A DNA stretch of 64,000 bases from Quillaja saponaria (Eukaryota; Streptophyta; Magnoliopsida; Fabales; Quillajaceae). Position numbers and translations under genes: made by a program. The notes beneath the pieces were generated by a model. That model saw nothing but the letters and a program-made list of their open reading frames with translations. It searched no databases and was not told where the DNA came from. The stretch is taken from contig CM055607.1 in assembly GCA_029379385.1 (NCBI GenBank), forward strand, positions 1-64,000, given 5' to 3'. The first letter of the stretch is position 1, and every line of letters begins with the position of its first letter. Positions 12,801-25,200 of the stretch are shown piece after piece.

Positions 12801-14204
12801 TTATTAGGGTTTGCATGCATGGGATTAGGGTTTGCATGCATGGGATTAAGGTTTGCATGCATGGGATTAGGGTTTGCATGCTTGGCTTTAGGCTATGCAT
12901 GCTTGGCTTTAGGCTTTGCATGCTTCGCTTTAGGGTGAATGGGGTGAATTTTTTGCATGGGATTTGGGTGTGACTTTTGGCGGGAAAATTATAAATTACA
13001 TATTCATAACATGGGACAAATTTATTGCATGAAACTAGGGTGTAACTTTGGGCGGGAAACTAACCATAACCATAATATTTTTCTTTTCTTAAGGTAAACA
13101 TGCATGGGATTACGGTTTCCATTAATGGAATTACAGTTGCATGCATAAGATTAGGGTTTCCATGCATGGCTTTAGGGATGCATGGCTTTAGGGTTGCTTG
13201 CATGCATGCCTTTAGGGTTGCTTGCTTTGGTTTAAGGTTGCATAAATGGCTTTAGGATTGCATGCATGAGTTTAAGGTTTGCATGCAAGCATGCATGGCT
13301 TTAGAGTGAATGGAAATATTAGACTAAATGGGGTGAATATGGTGAATGGGGTCAATGGGAATATTAGAGTCAATGGGAATATTATGGTAAATACCTTAAA
13401 TTTATTGCATATAATTAGGGTGCAACTTTTGGAGGGAATATTTACCCTAACATATTTATAGCTTCGAACGAATAGGAATAATGGAATGAATGGGATGAAT
13501 AGGAATAATAGGATCAATGGGAATAGTAGGATGAATCGAAAAATTTATTGCATGGGATTAGGGTTTGCATGACAACCAACTATATTGTACCCGTTATTTT
13601 ATGTCATGCATGCCTTTAGGGTCAATATGCATGCATGCCTTTAAGGGTTCATGCAAATATTGGAGTGAATAGGGTGAATGCAAATATTAGAGTCAAAGGG
13701 TTGAATTTATTACATAGCATTTAGGTGTAACTTTTGGCGGGAAACTAAGGTTTGCATGCATGGGATTATGCCCAACATACCACCTTGCACCCATTATTTC
13801 ATGTTTGTTTTTTTCCAATATATTTTTTTCCTTATTTTATTTTCATACACTTCAATCCTTTCTACACGACCATGTAAAACTTGTATTCATTGACCACTCC
13901 TATAATTCACAAAAAATCGCCAAAATCTGCCCCGTGGCCATTTTTCTGCTATGTAAAACAATGAAATTTGGCCACTTTCTTTTTCTTTCCCTAATTCCTT
14001 CTCTTCCACCCACAAAATATACACAACAACATTTCAATCAATATGGGGTCACTCAATTGAATGGGGTGAATATAGAGAATATAGTAAATGGGGTGAATGG
14101 GATGAATTGGGTGAATATAGTAAATGGGTTGAATGGTTTGAATGGGATGAATGGAATCAATTACTACAATTTATCTCACTTGGCACAAATATATTTTATT
14201 TTTT

Positions 14205-14360
14205 TTGGTGGGATAATCAATTTTCAAAATTGCCAACAAAATCGAATATCGAATTTGGCGAGATAATCAAATTTCGTATTTGGCGGGATAATCGAATTTC
14301 AAATTTGGTGGGATAATCGAATTTCAATTTTGGCGGGATAATCGAATTTCAAATTTCATG
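14205..14360. repeat. Second copy of the about 32-bp tandem repeat
   Basis: Imperfect copies of TTTGGCGGGATAATCGAAT, parallel to the block at 9160-9365. It lies after the duplicated 13770-14060 segment, which supports one duplication of the larger unit. Confidence 0.75.
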
Positions 14361-16089
14361 CATGGGAATAGGGCATGCATGCATGGGATTAGGGTTTCAA
14401 TGCATGCATGCATGGGATTAGGGTGTCCATGCATGCATAGGATTAGGGTTTCAATGCATATGATTTGGGTTTGCATGCATGCATGGCTTTAGGGTTGCAT
14501 GCATAGGTTTAAAGTTGCATGCATGGGCTTAAAGTTGCATGCATAGGTTTAGGGTTGCATGCATAGGTTTAAGGTTGCATGCATGAGTTTAGCGTTTGCA
14601 TGCAAGCATGCATGGCTTTAGGGTGAATGGAAATATTGGAATAAATGGGGTGAATGGGAATATTAGGGTAAATGGGAATATTAGGGTGAATGGGAATAGG
14701 GTTTGCATGACAACCAACTATATTGCACTCGTTATTTTATGTCATGCTTGGCTTTAGAGTCAATATGCATGCATGGCTTTGAGGGTGCATGGAAATATTG
14801 GAGTGAATGAGGTCAATGTAAATATTACAGTGAATGGGTTGAATTTATTACATGGGATTTAGGTGTAACTTTTGGCAGAAAAATTATAAATTACAAATTT
14901 ATAACATAGGATAAATTTATTGCATAGGACTAGGGTGTAACTTTCGGCGGGAAACTCTCCCTAACCATAATATTATTCTTTTCTTAAGGTTTACATGCAT
15001 TGGATTAGGGTTTGCATGCATGGTTTTAAAGTTTGCATGCATGCATTCTTGGCTTTAGGGTTTGCATGCATGGCTTAAGGCTTTGCATGCATGCATGGCT
15101 TTAGGGTTTCATGCATGAGTTTAGGCTTTGCATGCATGCATGGCTTTAGGGTTGCATGCATACATGACTTTAGGGTTTGCATGCAAGCATTCTTCACTTT
15201 AGGGTTTGAATGCAAGCATTCTTCACTTTAGGGTTTGAATGCAAGCATTCTTCACTTTAGGGTTTACATGCATGCATGGCTTTAGGGTTTGCATGCATGC
15301 ATTCTTCACTTTAGGGTTTACATGCATGCATGGATTGCATTAGGGTTTTCATGCATGCATGGATAGCATTAGGGTTTTCATGCATGCATCCATGGCTTTA
15401 GGGTTTACATGCATGCATGAATGGAATTAGGGTTTGCATGCATGCATGGATGACATTAGGCTTTGCATGCATGGATGGCATTAGGGTTTGCATGCATGCA
15501 TCCATGGCTTTAGGGTTTACATGCATGCATGAATGGAATTAGGCTTTGCATGCATGCATGTGTTTAGTTAAGGCTTTGCATGCATGTGTTTAGGGTGAAT
15601 GGGGTGAATGGGGTTAATGGCTTTGGTGTGTGCATGCATGCATGAGTTTAGGCTTTGCATGCATACTTGCCTTTAGGGTTTGCATGCATGCATGGATGGA
15701 ATTAGGGTTTGCATGCATGCATGGTTAAGGCTTTGCATGCATTTGTTTAGGGTGAATGGGGTGAATGGCTTTGGGGTTTGCATGCATGCATGAGTTTAGG
15801 CTTTACATGAATGCATGAGTTTAGGCTTTGCATGCATGCTTGCCTTTAGGGTTTCCATGCATGCATGCATGCTTGCCATTAGGGTTTCCATGCATGCATG
15901 CTTGCCTTTAGGGTTTCCATGCATGCATGCTTGCCTTTAGGGTTTCCATGCATGCATGGCTTTAGGGTTTGCATGCATGGTTTAGGCTTTGCCTAGGGTG
16001 AATGGGGTGAATTGGTTTAATGCCGTTAAGGTTTGTATGTATGCATGAGTTTAGGCGTTGCATGCATGCATGGATGGTTGGCTTTTGGC

Positions 16090-17850
16090 AGGAAAGTATA
16101 ATTCAAAACCCTAACACTAAAACTCAAATTCAAGTTTAGCGGGAAAGTGAAATTCAAATTCCCGGGCCTACCAAGGGTTTACCAGGCCCTTACATGGGCC
16201 TTGTGTGAATAGTAAGCCCTAATTGGGCCCAGACCCAACAAGGGTTTTATCGAGCCTACCCGAGCCTTACATGGGCCTCCTTTTAATAGTAATCCTTAAC
16301 TGGGCTAAAGCCCAACTACGATTTTATAGGGCTCAACTACGGTTGTACTAGGTCGGGCTATAGTTTTACCAGGCCAAGATTTACCTGAGCCTTATGTGAA
16401 CAGTTAGACTACGGTTTTATCGGGCCAGGCCAGTGTTTACCCGGGCCTTTAGATGGGCCTTGTGTGAACAGTAACCCTTTTTTTGGTCCAAGCCCATCTA
16501 GGGTTTTACCGGGACGGGCTAGAGTTTGATCTGTCCGGGCTAGGATTTACCCGGGCCTTAGATGGGCCTTGTGTGAACAGTAACACATTTATTGGGCCCA
16601 GGCCCAACAAGGGTTTTACCGAACTCGACTTGGGTTTTATGGGGTCAGGCTAGTGTTTTATCGGGCCAGGCTAGGGATTTACCAGGTCGGGCTAGGTTTT
16701 ATCTAGCCGAGCTATGGTTATCTCGGGTCTTAGATGGGCCTTGTGTGAACAGTAACTCCTTGTTGGACCCAAGCCCATCTAGGGATTTACCGGGCCGAGC
16801 TTGGGTTTTATCGGGCCGGGATAGGATTTACCCGGGCCTTATATAGGCCTTCTATGAACAGTAACACATTTATCGGGCTTGGGCCGAACAAGGGATTTAC
16901 CGGGCCCGGCTAGGGTTTACCCGGACCTTATATGGGCCTTATGTGAACAGGAACCCCTTTTTGGGCTTAGGCCCAGCTATGGTTTTACCGGTTCGGTTTA
17001 GGGTTTAATCGAGCCTTAGATGGGCCTTGTGTGAACAGTAATCTCGTATTGAGCCCAAGCCCAACTAGGGTTTTACCCTACCAGGCTAGGGTTTACCCGG
17101 GTCTTAGATGGACCTTGTGTGAACAGTAACCCCTTTTTAAGCCCAGGCCCAACAAAGCTTTTATCGGACTCGACTTGGGTTTTATCGGTCAGGCTAGTAT
17201 TTTATCAGGCGGGGCTTGAGTTTTACCGGGCCGGGCTATGGTTATCACGGGCCTTAAATGGGCCTTGTGTGAACAGTAACCCCTTTTTGGGCACAGGCCC
17301 AACTATGGTTTTACTGACCCGGGCTATGGTATGCTCGGGCCTTAGATGAGCCTTGTGTGAACAGTAATCCCGTATTGAGCTCAGGCCCAACTAGGGTTTT
17401 ACCGTGCCGGGCTAGGGTTTACCCGGTCCTTGTGTGAACAGTAACCCCTTTATGGGCTCAGGCCCAACAATAGTTTTATCTGGCCAGGCCCAGGTTTTAC
17501 CAAGCCGAGCTATGGTTTACCCGAGCCTTAAATGGGCCTTATGTGAACATTAACCCCTTTATGGGCCCAAGCCCAACAATGGTTTTACCGGGCCAGGCTT
17601 GGGTTTTACCAGGCCGAGCTATGGTTTACCCGGGCCTTAAATGAGCCTTCTGTGAACAGTAACCCCTTTATGGGCCCAGGCCCAACAATGATTTTACCGG
17701 GCCGGGTTTGGGTTTTACCAGGCTGGGCTATGGTTTACCCGGGCCTTAGATGGGCCTTGTGTGAACAGTAACCCCCTTTATGGGCCTTAGAAGGGCCTAT
17801 ATTGGACAGTAACCCCACCTCTAACCCCAATACATGATTTAACTTAGGTG
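16090..17850. repeat. GC-richer tandem repeat with TGTGAACAGTAAC
   Basis: Irregular repeats of about 80-170 bp. Each contains GATGGGCCTTGTGTGAACAG followed by TAACCCCTTT, then GGGCCCAGGCCCAAC, AGGGTTTTACCGGGCC and GGGCTAGGGTTTACCCGGGC. About 15 copies are visible between 16190 and 17790. Base composition is clearly higher in G+C than on either side. Open frames here are repeats of this unit and are not treated as genes. Confidence 0.88.
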
Positions 17851-17859
17851 TTAACGTAA

Positions 17860-19330
17860 GTATAGATAGACACCAGGTTGGCCAGCCAGAACACACCAGT
17901 TAGGTGTAGCAAGAGACTACAACCCCACCACTATAACCTAACTCCTAACTTTGGTAAAGATAGGGACGAAATTGGCTCAAACACACAAATTAGGTATAAC
18001 GGGCCACAAAGTAGAGTTCAGCCTAGCTCTTCAAAGGGAGTAAGATTGGATATTAACCCTGCCTCTAACACCAAGATATGACCTAACCCAGCTCCAAACT
18101 TAGGTAAATATGTGGACGAGGTTGCCCAAACATACAAGTTAGGTGTAGCAAGGCACTGAGTAATGTTCATCCAGACTCTCCAAGGCTTTACAACCTAACC
18201 CAGCTCCCAACTTAAGTCAAGATGGGGACAAGGTTGGCCCAAACACACCAGTTAGGTGTAGAAAGGGACCGAGTAGGGTTCACCTAGACTCTCCAAGGGC
18301 TTAGAAGCCAACAATGAACCCAACAGCATTTAAGGTTGGGACGAGATTGGCCCAAACACACCAGTTAAGTGTAGCAAGGCACCGAGCAGGGTTCATCCAC
18401 ACTCTCCAAGGGTTTAAAAGCCAACCCAGCACCCAACTGGATCCAAAAAGGGGACGAGGTTATGCAAAACACACCAGTTAGGTGTAGCAAGACACTGAGT
18501 AGGGTTCACGTAGATTCTCCAATGGTTTAGAAGCCAACCTAGCACCCAACTTAAATGAAGATGGGGACGGGGCTGGCACAAACACACCAGTTAGGTGTAG
18601 GAAAGGACCGAGTAGAGTTCACCCAGACTCCCGAAAGGTTTAGAATCCTCACCCAACTCCCAACTTAAGCCAAGATGGGGACGAGGCTGGCCCATACACA
18701 CCAGTTAGGTGTAGCAGGGCATCGAAAAGGGTTCACCCACACACTCCAAGGGTTTAGATCCTAACCCAGGTCCCAACTTAAGCTAAGATAGAGACGAGGT
18801 TGGCCCATCCACACCAGTTAGGTGTAGTAGGCCCTCGAGTAGGGTTCACCCACACTCTCTAAGCGTTTAGAAGCCGACCCAGCTCCCAACTTAAGCAAAG
18901 ATAGGGAAGAGGTTGTCCCATACACACTAGTTAGGTGTAGCAGGCCCCCGAGTAGGGTTCACCTACACTCTCTAAGGGTTTAGAAGCCAACCCAGCTCCC
19001 AACTTTAGACAAGATGGGGACGAAGTTGGGCCATCTAAACTAGTTAGGTGTAGTAAGCCCTCGAGTAGGGTTCACCCACACTCTCCAAGGGTTTAGAAGC
19101 CGACCCAGCTCCCAACTTAAGCCAAGATGGGGACGAGGTTGGCCCATCCACACCAGTTAGGTGTAGTAAGACCTCGAGTAGGGTTCACCCACACTCTCCA
19201 AGGGTTTAGAAGCCGACCTAGGTCCAAACTTAAACCAAGATGGGAACGAGGTTGGACCATCCACACCAGTTAGGTGTAGTAGGCCCTTGAGTAGGGTTCA
19301 TCCACACTCTCCAAGTGTTTAGATCCTCAC
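17860..19330. repeat. Satellite of about 114 bp
   Basis: About twelve head-to-tail copies, seen from the spacing of CCAGTTAGGTGTAG (for example near 17897, 18248, 18475, 18590, 18702, 18815, 18930, 19156 and 19266, i.e. 113-115 bp apart). Each copy also has GAGTAGGGTTCACCCACACT, CTCCAAGGGTTTAGAAGCC, CCCAGCTCCCAACTTAAGCC and AAGATGGGGACGAGGTTGGC. Copies near 19330 are the most alike; copies near 17900 are more diverged. The array ends directly at an internal telomere tract. Confidence 0.92.
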
Positions 19331-19333
19331 CCC

Positions 19334-19411
19334 ACCCTGACCCTACCTAACCCTAACCCTAACCCTCACCCTAACCCTCACCCTAACCCTAACCCTAACC
19401 CTGACCCTAAA
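19334..19411. repeat. Internal (interstitial) telomere tract
   Basis: About 78 bp of CCCTAA repeats with CCCTCA and CCCTGA variants, in the same orientation as the terminal telomere. It is followed at once by the AT-rich modules that also follow the real telomere. This makes it a candidate relic of an earlier chromosome end. Confidence 0.92.
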
Positions 19412-20680
19412 ATTTAGCAAAATTTCAGCGTGAATCGTTAGAGACTGTGATGATTTACGTTGAAATTTCACTAAATCATGAAAAGTGTTGAAATTTTACA
19501 AATATTTATTAATCTATATTATTTCATGTTAGATATTATTCAATAATTAATACTCTCAAATATTTTATTTCATTTTAATAAATAGTAATTGTTAAATAAT
19601 GGATATTATTAATATCCAATTTAATAAATAAGTATTATGTATAACAAATATTACATAATATGAAATATTAATTATTTAATAATATTATTCATTTTTGACT
19701 AATATTTATTAATATATATTATTTAATGTTAGATATTACTCAATAATGAGGGTTTTACCCCTCCAGGTCTCTAGGGTTGCCTTTGAATTGTTGAAATTAG
19801 GTTTTATCAATATTTGGGTGAGTTTTGCCCTTTTTGTATGAAATACCAAAATGCCCATGTACCAATATTTATTATTTAATAATATTATTAATTATTTAGT
19901 AAATATATTTATTTCAAAAATTTATTTACTAATTAATATTACGTATTAAAAATATTACATAATATGAAATATTAATTATTTAATAATATTATTCATTTTT
20001 TACTAATATTTATCAATATATATTATTTAATGTTAGATATTATTCAATAATGAGGGTTTTACCCCTCCATGTCTCTAGGGTTTCCTTGCGATTCTTGAAA
20101 TTAGGTTTTGTGAACATTTGGGTGAGTTTTGCCTTTTTGTGTGAAATGACCAAAATGCCCCTGTAGTTATTTATTATTTTAAAATATTATTAATTGTTTA
20201 GTAAATATTTTTTTTTCAAATATATATTTTCTAATTAATATTACGTATTAAAAAATATTACATAATATGAAATATTAATTATATAATAATATTATTAATT
20301 ATTTACTAAATGACCAAAATGCCCTTGTAGTTATTTATTATTTAATAATATTATTAATCATTTAGTAAATATCAAAAATATATTTACTAATTAATATTAC
20401 TTATTAACAAGTATGAAATATTAATTATTTAATAATATTATTAATTATTTACTAAATTGGATATTAATAATATTCATTATTAAGTATTAAATATTATTTA
20501 ACAACTAATATTTATTACAATAAAATAAAATAAAATATAGTATTAATTATTGAATAATATCTAGCATTAATTAATATATATTAATAAATATTAGTAAAAT
20601 TTTAACATTTTTCATGTTTTAGTCAAATTTCAACGTAAATCGTCAGAGCCTCTAGCGATTCATTTGTTACATAGAATTGT
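19412..20680. repeat. AT-rich modular subtelomeric repeat (internal copy)
   Basis: Carries the same three modules as 1143-3330: the CGTGAATCGTTAGAGACT module (19425-19480), the TGAAATTTTACAAATATT module (19488-19550 and related copies near 19695 and 20003), and the ATGACCAAAATGCCC block (19745-19870, 20050-20170, 20311). A final TCAGAGCCTC module lies near 20640. The order differs slightly from the distal copy. No genes are seen. Confidence 0.85.
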
Positions 20681-22160
20681 TTGTGTATCTCTCCAATCTT
20701 TTTAATCTTGACAGATTTGTTTGATATTTTTTCAAAAAAAAATTTCCTACAATTTTTTTTTAAAATTTACTCGCATTCTCTATACTTTACAAACAATAAT
20801 ATACCTTACACATACATGATTAAACCTAATTTAATTTGTCTCCATTTATAAACAAAAATGACTTAACTTTAAAAAAGAAATATCAATAAATTATTATAAT
20901 GACTAATTTTTTGAATGATTTCTCATTCCTTATTAGATCTGATCAATTGTGAAAAAAATATTAGAACAAATCTTTGTTTAAATCAAGTCAGCACAAATTT
21001 TGTTTTTTGCTTAAATAGAAAAGAGATCTGCATATCCAAAAAATAAAAATAAAAATCTATATAACAAAATGTTATTTTAAAAAATTCACATTATCTAATA
21101 TAATTGTTAGAAGAATTATATTATGACACAATGACACATATAGCAAGATAAGTTGCTGCATCAATTAATATTTTAATATTACATCAACTTAATATCTTTC
21201 AAACTAATATTTTTAAAGTAAAAATGATGAATATAAGTTTATAATGTTCTTAATAATGAAATAATAAATTTTAAATAAAATAAAATAATTTGTACATGAT
21301 ACAGAAAACCGAATAAATCTAGTTAACATTTAATATTATTACTTAAATAAATTATTTAACTTTTCACTTCATTTATTTATTTATTTGCAACACTTTAATT
21401 TAATTAGTCATTCTTTACTTTTCTAACATTTCTTATACTCTATTTTTCATATTCTACAATAAACTTTTTTTTTTTTGTCATATGTAATTTTTTTATATTA
21501 GTATTTAGAACCATTATTAATATTTATTTATAAGTATAAGACAGTTTAATTAAAAATAAAGTTTGATTAATGGGTGAAAACTAAAAATTCTTGGTTTTTC
21601 TTTCTCTGACTTGTTATCTATCAGCTTAGGTAATATGTAACACCCACTTAAGGTAGCAATTCAATTTCTTGAGCCTTCTCCTTCAATAAATTTACATTGT
21701 CATTCATGTCCAAAATATTCATATTTCTTGAGAAACATGAAACAAAAAAAATATTCATTATTAAGTATTAAATATTATCATTCAAACTAATAAGTACATT
21801 TCTATAAATTAATTGCTTTTTCTTTTTTTTTTAAATTATGAATTTATATTTTTATCGTTCATATCATAAAAACTTAAAAATAATCTAAATTATTTTATTT
21901 AATATTATTTCTACTTATATATGTGTCAAATACATTTTATTTTATTAAATATAATATGTTAAAATTAAAAAAAAATACATAATATATAAATTTTAAGTAA
22001 AAAAGTTAATAAACAGAAGAAGAAAAATTAAAAAAAATGATGAATATTAAGAACGCATTGAAAATTTTAAAAAAAATAAAAAATATTTATTGGTATTTTA
22101 GTGAGTGAGTATTGATTGGTATTTTAGAAATTAAAAACTAAAATACATAAAATATCAATA
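20681..22160. other. AT-rich intergenic region upstream of PXN
   Basis: Very AT-rich with no recognised gene, RNA or transposon. The last few hundred bases presumably hold the PXN promoter and leader; several TATA-like stretches exist but none can be singled out. Confidence 0.5.
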
Positions 22161-22283
22161 AATTGATATTTTCTCAAAACCTTAATGTCATTTCTTCAAA
22201 CATGAAGGGAGGAGAGTGTAATTTACTGAAACATAAAATACCAGATAAAATGGAGATTACAGGGAAGCATAGCAGAATCCATT

Positions 22284-25200
22284 ATGTCGAACGCCGTGGC
22301 GAATGGGCTCGCGGGAGCTGGAGCTGGTATTGTTGCTCAGATCATCACTTATCCCTTACAAACGGTACTTTGTTCCATTGTTTACCAATAACCCTAGCAT
22401 CTTGCTCTGAGACAATCTCGCTGTGTCTTGTGTTATCTGTTCTATCTTATTATAAGATTGTCTGATAGAGAATAACAAATAGAAAATGTCAAAGTATGTT
22501 TATGTTATTTGTAATTAGGTGAACACACGCCAACAAACCGAAAGGGTCGCCAAGAAAGGACTGACTTTCCGTTATTCCGATTCAGCCCCAGCTGCAGCAG
22601 CTGGCACACTAGTTCAAATACTCCAGGTAGTCTCCGTTTTATTGATTCCCCACCTAAACACAATCTATTATGGATTGAATATGATATTTCTATATGTCAA
22701 TTTAATTGATTTTTTTATTTATTGATAATGTAAGGTTCTTAGAAACGAAGGTTGGGGAGGACTTTACAGCGGCCTCAAACCTTCTCTGTTTGGAACTGCT
22801 GCTTCCCAGGTTGCCTCTTTATTTCTCTCTTCCTTTTTGTTTTCTCAAGTTGATTCCTGACTGTTCTTTATGGAGAAAGGATAGTCACAACCTGATGGGA
22901 GAGGAAATATATTGACGCCAGACAAAATGATGGGATGTAATTGTTTGACTCTAATTTCTTGGAGAATTATGAAATCAATCCTCTTTAAAGAAAAATAAAA
23001 TCTGACTACCAGCCAACTCTTGAGGTGGTTCTTGTGCTTGTCTGTTGCTGGACAACAATATAGATATTAAGTGCACAGATTTGTCAAAGCTAGGTTCAGG
23101 CTTCAGAGACTCTGAAATGCCGACAACAATATATCTTCTTATTGGTAATATCCAAAGAGTTCATTTATCTGTGTAGAAAAATCAATTAGTTCAGCTCAAG
23201 TATTAACTGCTCTAGAAGATACAATTTTATCCCATAGGTGAGTTGTAAAAACTTAAAAGTAAAGCAGGAGAGGATTTGGATCATTTACAAACAATATTGG
23301 GTAGAAATATCAAATTTCACAAAGAATAGAAGGTCTGAGATTTTGCCACTTGGGCTTACTTACAAAGTTTTGGGTGATTTTGAATCTAAATTGAAGAACT
23401 GGGATTTGTAAAGTGATATTCCTGCCAGCAAAAATGCCTTGAAAATTGTCTTGTAGACGTATTTTTTGCATATAACTATTTTTATTCTGACTCCTATTGT
23501 TGCTTGATCTCCTCCTTGTTATGCTACTAGGGTATATATTACTATTTTTATCAGGTTTTTAAAAACAAGGCTGAGGCAATTGCTGCTGCTCGTAGAGACA
23601 GAGGATACGGTGATGGTACTGTTGGCATGTTTTCTTGGCTTGTTGTGGCAGCTATTGCTGGGTAAACAATAATTTTATTGCACTGAAGCAGAAATGGCTC
23701 TTGATTTTTTTTTCTCAGATATCACAGTTAAACATTGCTTTGTTTTACAAGGTTGCCTAGTTTGGAATGAGCCAAGTCTGAGATTTCTTGATCCTATAGT
23801 ATAATGCTTATAATGTTTGCTTGCGGGTATGAGTACAGATGCACCCTCCTGACCTATGTTTCCCTTCAAGTCACCTCCTGACCTGTGTTTCTATTCAAGT
23901 CACCATCAATTCTCAAATAAGAAAACAATATTAATCATTCTTGACTTTCCAACACCAAAACAAGAGTTTCACTTTTTACTTCTCAAGTTTTTCTTTTTGG
24001 AAGTTACTAACAAAATAATTTTATTGTGTCTTAGGCCAAATGAGAGCTAAAGGCTATTACTACTTGAATATTATGAATTGCAATTGAATATTATGAATTT
24101 TGGAGGCAAGTATAAATATTTTGAATATCAAATTTTTCTTTTTTCCTGCTTGAATATTAAGTTCTTTTTCTACCTATTGAAGATCACTCTATTTAAAGCT
24201 TTTGCAAATGGCTAAACAATGTTGCAACTACCATGCATATTGTATTCTTGTACCTTTCATTTGGCACAAGGAGTGACTCACTAATGTAACCATTTTTGTA
24301 TCAGCTTAGTTTGGGAAAAAAAATTTGCTCTTGTGTTCAATTGTGAAGTCATGCAACAAATTTGAATTCAGACTTTAAATAGGGAAGTTTTAGGCTGAGA
24401 TTCTGAAATTTCCTGCAACACCCCCTTTCCCAAAGCTCCTAATTATGGGATCTGCCCTCTAAATCATGCTTTTATCACAAATATGAATGTTTGAATTCAG
24501 ACTTTAAATAGGAAAACTTTTTTGCTATGTTTTTTGATACTTTTAGGCTGAGATTCTCAAATCTCCTGCAACACCCCCTTTCCCAAAGCTCCTAATTATA
24601 GGATCCGCCCTTTAAATCATGCTTTTTATCACAATTATGAATGTTTGATGAGAGGGATATACTTTAATGACTAACTTCTGAAATGTCGTATGTTGCAGGT
24701 CCTTGAACGTATTACTGACAAATCCTATATGGGTTCTCGTGACCCGCATGCAGGTTCCTTTGAACACACTCAAATTCTATTGCTCTTTAAAACAACTATT
24801 CTTGCAAATTTCTAGTTAAGTTCTGGCATTAGGAAGTATGACTGTTTATCTACATCATTTATTACATGTAAAAGGAAGTTTGTATTTATGCATCTGTCTG
24901 ACCTCCTTATTTTAACAGCTGGTTATTAGTGTTTTCTTATCTTGACTTCTTTACTTGGTAATTACTGGTTTCTGAACTAGCTTCCAAGTGGCTAGACTTA
25001 TTTATCATCTAGTGTACCACATATTCAGTAGTATTTTATTGTCTGTAACACATACAATGTATCTGGGGATGGATTCATAACTTTCAAGTAAATAAATATT
25101 ATGGTGTTTCTCTTTTCTCAGTTTCTGCAGTATATATGCTTTGTAATTCCATAATATTAAATGTGTGCTTTATCTCTTGTACATATTCTAATGTTTTTAG

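Larger units (their letters stand above)
8740..16090. repeat. Large RY / telobox-like motif array with interspersed modules
   Basis: About 7.3 kb in which CATGCATG (the RY motif) alternates with TTTAGGGTTT, TTAGGGTTT or TTAGGCTTT, most regularly at 11500-12420 and 14990-16070. Between these lie GGGTGAATGGRATGAAT stretches and a roughly 150-bp module (GTGTAACTTTTGGCGGGAAA with flanking ATTTATTGCATGGG and ACCATAATATT) present about ten times (for example near 9830, 10190, 11075, 12590, 12970, 13040, 13730 and 14860). Two sections are higher-order copies: 8760-9040 matches 13770-14060, and 9835-9980 matches 12535-12680. Open frames in the array translate to short-period repeats and are not credible proteins. 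Confidence 0.9.

Noticed and set aside
13760..14266. Open frame of 168 codons on the + strand
   Set aside because: Composed of homopolymer-derived residues and NGVNG repeats from the GGGTGAATG tract; the duplicated partner region at 8760 does not keep it open.
16592..17349. Proline/serine-rich open frames
   Set aside because: They follow the GGGCC tandem repeat unit and shift frame between copies.
17860..19330. CRISPR-like array (regular repeats)
   Set aside because: Head-to-tail satellite without distinct spacers, in a plant nuclear context.
22163..22465. 100-codon open frame overlapping PXN exon 1
   Set aside because: Frame differs from the carrier's; PXN exon 1 in the other frame matches the family and has a correct donor.
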